From assembly GCF_900088415.1 (NCBI RefSeq), contig NZ_FLLQ01000009.1:1-64000 (forward strand): a DNA stretch of 64,000 nucleotides, given 5' to 3'. Positions 26,693-34,234 of this stretch are shown piece after piece. The notes beneath the pieces were generated by a model. The model saw nothing but the letters and a program-made list of their open reading frames with translations. It did no database searches and had not been told where the DNA came from. This DNA is from Vibrio mediterranei. GTDB lineage: Bacteria; Pseudomonadota; Gammaproteobacteria; Enterobacterales; Vibrionaceae. The position numbers and the translations under genes are program-made. Every line of letters begins with the position of its first letter. Position 1 is the first letter of the stretch.

Positions 26693-27556
26693 TTATGACA
26701 GAGCTAACTCGTCCGTTTTGTGTGTGGGAGCTGAGCGGCGGTTACGTTGAATCTTCTGATGATGGCTCAGTAACGTTAGGATTCGCCCTTCATCGTGAAT
26801 TTGGTCGAAAAACGGATTGGCGGCTAGCGTGTCGACTTGGCATTCATACACAGTAATATGTCCGCTTTGGTACTTTTCAGGAATATAGATATCCGAGATC
26901 AGAGTTTTAGCGTAAGGCTTGATCGCGGTGATAAGTAAGGTTTTACCTTCAAACAACTCACACGCGTAGTTATGCACTAATCGATGCAAGTCTTTATTAA
27001 GCGCCACATAGCTAAGTAGGCAGTTCTGCCCGTTAATATCCTTACCATGCACAATATGACCAACCACCGCGTCCCGGTGCTTAGCAAGAACCACGTTGAT
27101 TTCTTGAATGGACATGACGTCTATCAGCTCTTGAAACGTGATAAAACGATAGTTCTCTTGTGCGTAGACGATTTGCTCTCGATAGATCTCTGGCAGATTA
27201 TCCCAACGATAGCTTTCATAAGTATCAATCGTATAAGGGTAAAGCGTGTCAAACCCTCTAAAGAAGTCATCATATTTTTCGACCCCTTGAATGATGCGAC
27301 GTTCATCTTCTGAATAATGGTAACTTTGCTGGAAAAACGTGGCGACCCCGATTCGGCGCATCAATGAAGGCTGTCCGTTGCCATGCTCCCACTTACTGAG
27401 CATTGGCTGGTTTATCCCTTGAAATGCTCGATGGGATAAGCTCAGTGCTTCAACCAGTTCCAATTGAGACATGCCATTAAAATTGCGCCAATACTTCAGT
27501 GCTTGTGCGAAGTTATCGCGTGAAAACGGACTCTCCGATTGTGCTTCAAATGTCAT
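26693..27556 (-). CDS. XRE-family transcriptional regulator with unknown C-terminal domain
   Basis: The 287-residue protein has an N-terminal lambda-repressor-type helix-turn-helix (residues about 12-65). It is seen as NFAQALKYWRNFNGMSQLEL, ALSLSHRAFQGINQPMLSKW and EHGNGQPSLMRRIGVA. The remaining 220 residues match no domain I know. The segment NVVLAKHRDAVVGHIVHGKD looks a little like an acetyltransferase strand, but this is unsure. The start at 27556 has AAGGAGAG upstream; a GTG 24 codons earlier lacks one. It is convergent with greB and divergent from ompR. The regulated genes are unknown. Confidence 0.8.
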   Translation of the reverse strand: MTFEAQSESPFSRDNFAQALKYWRNFNGMSQLELVEALSLSHRAFQGINQPMLSKWEHGNGQPSLMRRIGVATFFQQSYHYSEDERRIIQGVEKYDDFFRGFDTLYPYTIDTYESYRWDNLPEIYREQIVYAQENYRFITFQELIDVMSIQEINVVLAKHRDAVVGHIVHGKDINGQNCLLSYVALNKDLHRLVHNYACELFEGKTLLITAIKPYAKTLISDIYIPEKYQSGHITVYECQVDTLAANPFFDQIHDEGRILTLLSHHQKIQRNRRSAPTHKTDELALS

Positions 27557-27912
27557 AATCTCTCCTTGAGTTCGATAAACTAGTGATAGTTTACTTAGGT
27601 TATATGACATGGGCTTGGCGGGGCGCACAAAAGCATATTTTAAAACGTTACAAAGGGTTAGTAGACGTTGAATAGTTAGCGTGCAGGTTAACGAAGTTGC
27701 AGCAAGTAAAATTAGGCAACATTAGATATACATCACTTATATCACTTAGAGCAGTGACGAATGTGTCTGATATGAGCCATAATTAATAAACGTTAACAAT
27801 TCTCTGCGCAATTATTGGCCATGAAATGTTACATTTAGTGCAGATACTCTTCTGACACACTTTTTTGTTGACGGAGGGGTCGGTAAATTGCTTTTTAGTG
27901 GTGGAATCGAAT
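27557..27912. promoter_or_regulatory. Divergent ompR / XRE upstream region
   Basis: This 356-base intergenic stretch must hold the promoters of both genes. It is AT-rich with several AACGTT-type hexamers (about 27644, 27793). I see no -35/-10 pair good enough to call and no repeat. Confidence 0.4.
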
Positions 27913-28632
27913 ATGCAAGAAAATCACAAGATTTTAGTTGTTGATGATGATGCACGTCTACGTGCATTACTAGAGCGTTACTTATCAGAGCAAGGATTCC
28001 AAGTACGCAGTGTTGCTAACAGTGAGCAGATGGACCGCCTGTTAACCCGTGAAAACTTTCACCTTATGGTATTGGATTTAATGCTACCAGGTGAAGATGG
28101 CCTGTCGATTTGTCGTCGTTTACGTAACGCCAACAACATGTTGCCGATTCTGATGCTGACAGCCAAAGGTGATGAAGTTGACCGTATTGTCGGCCTAGAG
28201 GTCGGTGCGGATGACTATCTACCGAAACCATTTAATCCTCGTGAGCTACTTGCTCGCATTAAAGCGGTATTACGTCGTCAAACTATTGAAGCTCCTGGCG
28301 CGCCAAGCCAAGAAGAGTCAGTGGTTGAGTTCGGTGATTTCCGTTTGAACTTGGGTACACGTGAAATGTTCCGTGGTGAAGAGGCAATGCCTCTAACATC
28401 TGGTGAATTTGCAGTACTAAAAGCCTTGGTGACCAACGCACGTGAGCCGATGTCCCGCGATAAGCTGATGAACATGGCTCGTGGTCGTGAGTACTCGGCA
28501 ATGGAACGTTCTATCGACGTACAGATTTCTCGTCTGCGTCGCATGCTGGAAATCGACCCAAGCAAACCTCGCTACATTCAAACTGTGTGGGGTCTAGGTT
28601 ATGTATTTGTGCCGGACGGCAAAGAAGCATAA
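27913..28632 (+). CDS. ompR: Two-component response regulator OmpR
   Basis: OmpR is the DNA-binding partner of EnvZ and controls porin and osmotic-response genes. The 239-residue protein is the same length as E. coli OmpR and nearly identical along it. The receiver domain carries the acidic pocket (ILVVDDDARLRALL), the phospho-acceptor Asp in LMVLDLMLPGEDG (about residue 55) and the Lys in PKPFNPREL. The C-terminal winged helix ends RYIQTVWGLGYVFVPDG. The ATG at 27913 is chosen by homology; a TTG 16 codons upstream is in frame. Confidence 0.98.
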   Translation: MQENHKILVVDDDARLRALLERYLSEQGFQVRSVANSEQMDRLLTRENFHLMVLDLMLPGEDGLSICRRLRNANNMLPILMLTAKGDEVDRIVGLEVGADDYLPKPFNPRELLARIKAVLRRQTIEAPGAPSQEESVVEFGDFRLNLGTREMFRGEEAMPLTSGEFAVLKALVTNAREPMSRDKLMNMARGREYSAMERSIDVQISRLRRMLEIDPSKPRYIQTVWGLGYVFVPDGKEA

Positions 28633-28646
28633 TCAGAAATGTCGAT

Positions 28647-28676
28647 AAGGCTCTGGATGGATTCAGGGCCTTTTGT
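28647..28676 (+). terminator. Weak terminator between ompR and envZ
   Basis: GGCTCTG (28649-28655) pairs with CAGGGCC (28664-28670) with one wobble, followed by TTTTG. It would lower envZ relative to ompR, consistent with the usual excess of OmpR. Confidence 0.6.
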
Positions 28677-28725
28677 TTATTATCTACCTCAGATTCTTCT
28701 CATCTTCGCTCTCTAAGGAAAACCT

Positions 28726-30045
28726 ATGCGATTTCGTAGCTCCTTCACGCAATCCATTCTGCTGTTTTTTACACTCTTGATTGCTAGCCAAGTTTTTTCT
28801 TATTACGCCGTGTACAACTACGCTCTTGTACCTAGTTTGCAGCAGTTCAATAAGATACTGGCGCATGAGCTATCGTTTTTCTTGGAAGACAATGAAGCGA
28901 TTGATGAGCAGCTTGAAATGGATGCTCCTTTACGCCGACGTGTATTGGAGCAGTTGGGTGTCACTATTCATGCTGATGACAGCGCGATGGCAAACGAGTT
29001 TAACCATGCGATGCCTATCGACCTGATGAGCGAGGAGATGAGTGATGAACTGGATTCAAAAACTGAAGTTAGGCTGATTCTGGGAGCTGAAAGCTACATC
29101 CTCTGGATGAAGATAGATGCACTGCCCAACTCGTTGATACGCATTCCGCTGTCAGAGTTGCAGGAAGAAGACTTTGCGCCGCTGTTTAGAAACAGTTTGA
29201 TTATGGCGCTATTGGTGATTGCGGGTGGCTGGCTATTCATCCGCTTGCAAAACCGGCCACTTACCGCACTCGAAAATGCCGCCAATTTGGTGGGTAAAGG
29301 GGAAATCCCGCCACCTTTACCTGAGAAGGGGGCGTCTGAGATTCGCTCGGTTACGCGTGCCTTTAACCAAATGGCAAAAGGTATTCAAGAGCTTGAGCAA
29401 GACCGTACCTTATTAATGGCGGGCATCAGCCATGATATTCGCACCCCATTAACGCGAATTCGCCTTGCGACAGAAATGATGTCGCCCGAAGACAGCTATT
29501 TAGCAGAGGGCATCATCAGCGACACTGAAGAGTGTAATGAAATCATTGGCCAGTTTATGGATTACCTAAAACCGGTTAATACTCAGTCATTTGAACCGAT
29601 GAGCCTGAATGACATTTCTTCTGATATTGTCTCATCAGAAGGCGGATATGAAATCCAGATAGAATATGCCCCAATGGCAACTATCAAAGATATTGAAGGC
29701 AGTCCAATTGCGATTAAACGTGCTATTACCAACTTGGTGGTTAATGCGGTTCGTTACGGCAATGGTTGGGTGAAAGTCACCACAGGTATGACCGCGGACA
29801 ACAAACTGGCTTGGGTCACCATTGAAGATAATGGTCCGGGTATCGAAGAGAGCCAAATCGGTCGTCTATTCGAACCTTTCACGCGAGGTGATACCGCACG
29901 AGGCAGTGAAGGGACAGGTCTAGGACTGGCGATTGTGAAGCGGATTATTAGTCAGCATCACGGCTCAGTGAGTATTTCGAATCGCAGCGCTGGTGGACTG
30001 AAGGCACAAGTGAGTTTCCCTGTGGCTAAGAATGGTTTGAGGTAG
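28726..30045 (+). CDS. envZ: Osmosensor histidine kinase EnvZ
   Basis: EnvZ phosphorylates and dephosphorylates OmpR from the inner membrane. The 439-residue protein (E. coli 450) has membrane segments at about residues 10-33 and 149-167 flanking a periplasmic domain. A HAMP linker follows (RPLTALENAANLVGKGEIPP), then the dimerisation helix with the phospho-acceptor His in GISHDIRTPLTRIRLATEMM (about residue 234). The ATPase domain has the N-box NLVVNAVRYGNG and GxG motifs IEDNGPGIEE and GEGTGLGLAI-like SEGTGLGLAI. AAGGA precedes the start. It is in one operon with ompR, 93 bases apart. Confidence 0.97.
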   Translation: MRFRSSFTQSILLFFTLLIASQVFSYYAVYNYALVPSLQQFNKILAHELSFFLEDNEAIDEQLEMDAPLRRRVLEQLGVTIHADDSAMANEFNHAMPIDLMSEEMSDELDSKTEVRLILGAESYILWMKIDALPNSLIRIPLSELQEEDFAPLFRNSLIMALLVIAGGWLFIRLQNRPLTALENAANLVGKGEIPPPLPEKGASEIRSVTRAFNQMAKGIQELEQDRTLLMAGISHDIRTPLTRIRLATEMMSPEDSYLAEGIISDTEECNEIIGQFMDYLKPVNTQSFEPMSLNDISSDIVSSEGGYEIQIEYAPMATIKDIEGSPIAIKRAITNLVVNAVRYGNGWVKVTTGMTADNKLAWVTIEDNGPGIEESQIGRLFEPFTRGDTARGSEGTGLGLAIVKRIISQHHGSVSISNRSAGGLKAQVSFPVAKNGLR

Positions 30046-30099
30046 AGGACTTATTGGTTGTGCAGAAGGTTTGTTTTACGTAAGCGGCGTGCTGAAGAA

Positions 30100-30124
30100 G
30101 ATCCCCCTTTTTCAAGGGGATGAC
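30100..30124. repeat. Half copy of the R2 palindromic repeat
   Basis: The segment holds ATCCCCCTTTTTCAAGGGGA followed by TGACG, which is the right-hand hairpin of the R2 element seen complete at 47.4 and 62.9-63.5 kb. It lies between the convergent envZ and recG stops and could double as an end signal. Confidence 0.65.
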
Positions 30125-30167
30125 GGCGTTATTTTGTAGAGTGGCGATGATATAGAGAGCAGGCGTC

Positions 30168-32246
30168 TTATGCTTTGGCGTAAAACTCTCTGTCTCCTAA
30201 CCAGCGATCAATAATTTTCTTGGCATTCTCGGGGTACTGTTCGTGCACATGTCGCGCAATTCGTTGAACTTCCGGTACTAATCTTTGGTCCCGCACTAAA
30301 TCAGCAATCTTAAAGTCAGCCAGTCCAGTTTGTTTGGTGCCAAGTAGCTCACCAGGGCCACGAATCTCTAGATCTTTTTGCGCAATAACAAAGCCGTCAT
30401 TACTTTCCCTCAGTACGCCTAAGCGCTTCTGAGCAGTTTTAGAGAGTGGGGAGTGATACAACAGCACACAATGACTTGCCACGCTACCACGGCCAACACG
30501 GCCCCGTAACTGATGCAATTGAGCTAGACCAAGGCGCTCTGGGTTTTCGATGATCATTAAACTGGAGTTAGGGACGTCCACACCAACTTCAATAACGGTT
30601 GTTGCAACTAGAAGGTGTAGTTCGTTGTTTTTAAACTGCTTCATCACTTGTTGTTTTTCAGCCGGTTTCATTCGGCCATGAACTAAACCGATTTTAAGAT
30701 CAGGCAGTTTACGTTGCAGATCTTCGGCGGTCTCAGCGGCGGCTTGTGCTTCCAATACCTCTGATTCGTCGATCAATGTACAAACCCAATACGCTTGTTT
30801 GCCCTCGTGTAAGCAAGCATTTTTGACACGCTCAATGATGTCGTCGCGTTTTGTGTCTGGAATGGCAACGGTTTGAATCGGTGTTCTTCCTGGTGGCAGT
30901 TCGTCGATTACTGAGGTCTCCAAGTCGGCATATGCCGTCATGGCTAAGGTTCTTGGGATCGGTGTGGCCGTCATAATTAACTGATGAGGGTAGAAACCTT
31001 GTTTAGCGCCTTTCTCACGCAGCTCTAAGCGCTGGTGGACACCAAAGCGATGTTGCTCATCAATAATAACCAACGCAAGGTTGTGAAAATCAACCGACTC
31101 TTGGAATAGGGCGTGCGTCCCTACGACCATCTGAGCTTCACCGCTGGCAATACGTGCCAACTCCGCTTCCTTAGCTTTGCCTTTTTGTTTTCCTGATAAC
31201 CACCCAACTTGTATCCCCATGGCTTCAAACCAACCTGCAAAGTTGATGGCATGCTGTTCGGCAAGTAATTCGGTCGGTGCCATCATAGCCACTTGATAGC
31301 CATGTTCTATCGCACGAACAGCAGCGAGCGCGGCTACCAAGGTTTTACCAGAACCCACATCACCCTGAACTAGGCGCATCATAGGAATAGGTTTAGCAAG
31401 ATCAGTTTCGATTTCTTGCACCACTCTTGATTGCGCGCCTGTAGGGGAGAAAGGCAATTGTTCAAGAAGTTGATCTTTCAGTTTTTCAACAGGCGCTAAG
31501 CCAATGGCTGTATCTTGTTGACCTTTACTGCGCACCGCTAGCATAGAAAGGTTTTGCGCCATCAACTCTTCAATAATCAGTCGCTGCTGAGCAGGGTGCT
31601 TACCTTCATCAAAGTCGTCCAAATTAATCGTTGGTGGTGGACGATGGATGGTGTGTAGCGCCTCGGCGAGGGTTATTTGTTGGTTATAAAGGCCGCTTGG
31701 AAGCAACTCGTCTACGGCTGCTTTGTCCATGAGCTCAAGAGCTTGGTCAGTGAGGTTACGCAGTGTGAGCTGCCTTAACCCTTCTGTAGTTGGGTAAACC
31801 GGGGTTAAGGTTTGCTCTAGCTTTGGCGCTTTACCTTCGGTTTGAAATTTGTACTCTGGATGGATGATCTCAAGACCATGGTTGCCACGCTTAACTTCAC
31901 CATAAGCGACAATAAGGCGACCTTCAGAGAAGTTGTTCTTCATTGCTGCGGTAAAATTGAAGAAGCGTAGTGTAATAGTACCGTTGCCATCGCTTACTTT
32001 AACCGTCAACATCTTGCGACGCCCGAAAGCCACATCACTACTCATGACTTTCCCTTGCACCGATCCCCAAAGACCAGGATGCAAACGAACGATCGGATAG
32101 ATACGAGTACGATCTTCATAACGGTGAGGTAAGTGAAACAGTAAATCTTGAACCGAGTGTAAGCCGACTTTCGCCAGTTTTTCAGCGACTTTAGCTCCTA
32201 CGCCAGAAAGCGAAGAAAGAGAAATTGCCGATAACAGCTGAGCCAT
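30168..32246 (-). CDS. recG: ATP-dependent DNA helicase RecG
   Basis: RecG remodels stalled replication forks and Holliday junctions. The 692-residue protein (E. coli 693) has the wedge/OB domain at the N-terminus (LSSLSGVGAKVAEKLAKVGL). The superfamily 2 helicase motifs follow: Walker A LVQGDVGSGKTLVAALAA, the DExH box VIIDEQHRFG, and motif VI LHQLRGRVGRG. The start is taken as the ATG at 32246 because MAQLLSAISLSSL lines up with the E. coli start; an ATG three codons earlier (32255) is possible. In E. coli recG also lies next to trmH and spoT. Confidence 0.97.
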   Translation of the reverse strand: MAQLLSAISLSSLSGVGAKVAEKLAKVGLHSVQDLLFHLPHRYEDRTRIYPIVRLHPGLWGSVQGKVMSSDVAFGRRKMLTVKVSDGNGTITLRFFNFTAAMKNNFSEGRLIVAYGEVKRGNHGLEIIHPEYKFQTEGKAPKLEQTLTPVYPTTEGLRQLTLRNLTDQALELMDKAAVDELLPSGLYNQQITLAEALHTIHRPPPTINLDDFDEGKHPAQQRLIIEELMAQNLSMLAVRSKGQQDTAIGLAPVEKLKDQLLEQLPFSPTGAQSRVVQEIETDLAKPIPMMRLVQGDVGSGKTLVAALAAVRAIEHGYQVAMMAPTELLAEQHAINFAGWFEAMGIQVGWLSGKQKGKAKEAELARIASGEAQMVVGTHALFQESVDFHNLALVIIDEQHRFGVHQRLELREKGAKQGFYPHQLIMTATPIPRTLAMTAYADLETSVIDELPPGRTPIQTVAIPDTKRDDIIERVKNACLHEGKQAYWVCTLIDESEVLEAQAAAETAEDLQRKLPDLKIGLVHGRMKPAEKQQVMKQFKNNELHLLVATTVIEVGVDVPNSSLMIIENPERLGLAQLHQLRGRVGRGSVASHCVLLYHSPLSKTAQKRLGVLRESNDGFVIAQKDLEIRGPGELLGTKQTGLADFKIADLVRDQRLVPEVQRIARHVHEQYPENAKKIIDRWLGDREFYAKA

Positions 32247-32384
32247 ATTTACCATCCATCAAAATGTTATATGCAGATATTCAAGCATTTTACTGTCTTT
32301 TTGTACAGTTTTTAGAGAGGTATTGTACATTGAGTTTGAGGCGCATAAATCGGAATAGTCTTATGCGCTGAACCCAAAGCGCTC

Positions 32385-33094
32385 GTCATTCCAGCGCATG
32401 CAGGAATTTTCTCAAGGTAGGGTGCACGCGTTAAGTAGACCCCTGCCTTCGCAGGGGTGACGTATAAATTGGCTTAGTTTTACGCGCTGAATCCAAAACG
32501 CTCGTCATTCCAGCGCATGCAGGAATCTTCTCGAGGTAGAGTGCACGCGTTAAGTAGATCCCTGCCTTCGCCGGGGTGACGATTAAATTGGGGTATTCTT
32601 ATGCGTGGAATCCAAAGTGCTCGTCATTCCTGCGCATGCAGGAATCTTCTCTAGGCAGGGTATTCGCGTTAAGTAGGCCTCTGCCTTCTCAGGGGTGACG
32701 TATAACTTGGATTAGCCTAATACGTTATATTCATAGCGCTCGTCATTCCTGCGCATGCAGGAATCTTCTCTAGGCAGGGTGCACGCGTTAAGTAGACCCC
32801 AGCCTTCGTAGGGGGGACGAATAAATTGGGGTATTCTTATGCGTTGAATCCCAAACGAGCGTCATTCCTGCGCATGCAGGAATCTTCTCTAGGCAGGGTA
32901 TTCGCGTTAAGTAGGCCTCTGCCTTCTCAGGGGGGGACGTATAACTTGGATTAGCCTCATGCGTTATATTCATAGCGCTCGTCATTCCTGCGTAGGCAGG
33001 AATCTTCTCAAGGTAGGGTGCACGCGTTAAGTAGACCCCAGCCTTCGCAAGGGTGACGAATAAATTGGTGTGGTCTTATGCGTTGAATCCAAAC
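32385..33094. repeat. Array II: six tandem copies of a 119-120-bp R1 unit
   Basis: The GTCATTCC landmark recurs at 32385, 32504, 32623, 32742, 32861 and 32981 (spacings of 119, with one of 120 from a single inserted G). Each unit has the left hairpin (CCTGCGCATGCAGG type), a middle with GCGTTAAGTAG, the right hairpin CCTGCCTTCGCAGGGGTGAC and a linker of about 40 bases. Units 3 and 5 share one linker variant and units 2, 4 and 6 another, so dimers have been duplicated. The array ends about seven bases before the stop codon of the GIY-YIG gene. Confidence 0.95.
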
Positions 33095-33100
33095 ATTCAC

Positions 33101-33385
33101 TTAAAGTGAATCATACAAATCCATCCAATTTGGATTCATGCTTTTGATCAGATTCTCTTTCCAATCCCGTTTCCAACGCTTTATTTGTTTCTCGCGAATG
33201 ATAGCTGCCGTCATGGATTGGTGAACTTCGAAAAAGACCAGTTTATTTACATGGTATTTTTTAGAAAACCCATCAACAACGCCATTTTTATGTTGCCAGA
33301 TACGCTGTTTCAGCTGAGAAGTAACTCCAACATATAACACCTTGTTGCTCCTAGAACTTAAGATATAAACACTAGCTTGCTTCAT
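33101..33385 (-). CDS. Small GIY-YIG nuclease-domain protein (Ssn-like candidate)
   Basis: The 94-residue protein is a single GIY-YIG domain: VYIL at residues 6-9 and YVG at 18-20 form the GIY...YIG pair. The catalytic Arg is R28 in QLKQRIWQHKNG, the catalytic Glu is E65 in IIREKQIKRWKRDW, and the C-terminal NPNWMDLY is typical of small stand-alone members. The start is the ATG at 33385 (33388 also possible); the longer frame from 33448 has no domain in its extension. From memory, some members (Ssn, first studied in Neisseria) cut single-stranded DNA at genomic repeats. Here array II directly abuts the gene, which makes the repeat a candidate target. Confidence 0.88.
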   Translation of the reverse strand: MKQASVYILSSRSNKVLYVGVTSQLKQRIWQHKNGVVDGFSKKYHVNKLVFFEVHQSMTAAIIREKQIKRWKRDWKENLIKSMNPNWMDLYDSL

Positions 33386-33484
33386 CATGCTCAACCACAA
33401 AACTCTTAGAATAGAGTTGGTTAAAAGTAGTGTTGCGAGGAGCTTCAAAGGAACTATAAAACCAGCCTTAAACCATACTCGTTT

Positions 33485-34171
33485 CTATTTTTTCTGCATT
33501 TCTTGCCACCACTCTTCTGTCGCCACAATTTGGCCTTGGTCATCGAGTGGTGGATAAGGGAGGCGCTTTTTCTTGGCAACTTTCGCCAGTACGGGGTGGC
33601 CGCGTTCGAATAGGATTCGATGGATGGTTTCTTCGGGCAGAGCACTGACATTGCGATCGTACAGGCCGGCATTCTGGCGTTGTCTTTGAGCTTCAAACAA
33701 AATCAGTGCGCTGGCGACTGAGACGTTTAAGGACTGCACCATGCCTACCATAGGAATAATGATGTCCTGATCTGCTTCGGTGAGTGCATCTTGGGTGATG
33801 CCGTGCTTCTCGCCACCAAGAATAATCGCGGTTGGCTTGGTGTAGTCGATATCACGAAAGTCGACAGCGTTTTCGGAAAGGTTAGTGGCCAGTACCTGCA
33901 TACCTTGAGATTTTAACGTGCGAACGGCATCAGCTACAGTATCATGAGTTTCAACCTCAACCCAGTTTCTAGCGCCTGCGGAGGTGTGACTTAAAGTACG
34001 CATTTTCTCATCCGGCCAAACTGCATGAACTTTATGTACCCCAGCAGCATCGGCAGTACGAATGACCGCTGAGACATTATTGGGCTTATGGACTTGTTCT
34101 AGCAGTAAAGTCAGGTCAGGTTGGCGTGCCTTAAGCACTTCTTGGATACGAGTGTAGCGTTCTAAGTTCAT
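33485..34171 (-). CDS. trmH: tRNA (guanosine-18-2'-O)-methyltransferase TrmH
   Basis: TrmH (SpoU) methylates the ribose of G18 in tRNA using S-adenosylmethionine. The 228-residue protein matches E. coli TrmH (229) throughout. The SPOUT motifs are EQVHKPNNVSAVIRTADAAG (motif 1), IILGGEKHGITQ (motif 2) and IPMVGMVQSLNVSVASALIL (motif 3). The ATG at 34171 is preceded by an in-frame TTG, which is less likely. It lies between spoT and the GIY-YIG gene on the same strand, after a terminator. Confidence 0.97.
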   Translation of the reverse strand: MNLERYTRIQEVLKARQPDLTLLLEQVHKPNNVSAVIRTADAAGVHKVHAVWPDEKMRTLSHTSAGARNWVEVETHDTVADAVRTLKSQGMQVLATNLSENAVDFRDIDYTKPTAIILGGEKHGITQDALTEADQDIIIPMVGMVQSLNVSVASALILFEAQRQRQNAGLYDRNVSALPEETIHRILFERGHPVLAKVAKKKRLPYPPLDDQGQIVATEEWWQEMQKK

Positions 34172-34183
34172 CAATAGGTTCCA

Positions 34184-34215
34184 AATAAAACGGGCTCGAT
34201 AATTATCGAACCCGT
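34184..34215 (-). terminator. Terminator between spoT and trmH
   Basis: A 13-bp near-perfect palindrome (34190-34202 with 34203-34215, one G-U pair) is followed on the minus strand by TTTTATTT. It would limit read-through from the rpoZ-spoT transcript into trmH. Confidence 0.75.
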
Positions 34216-34234
34216 ATTAGATCAAGCAGTTGTG

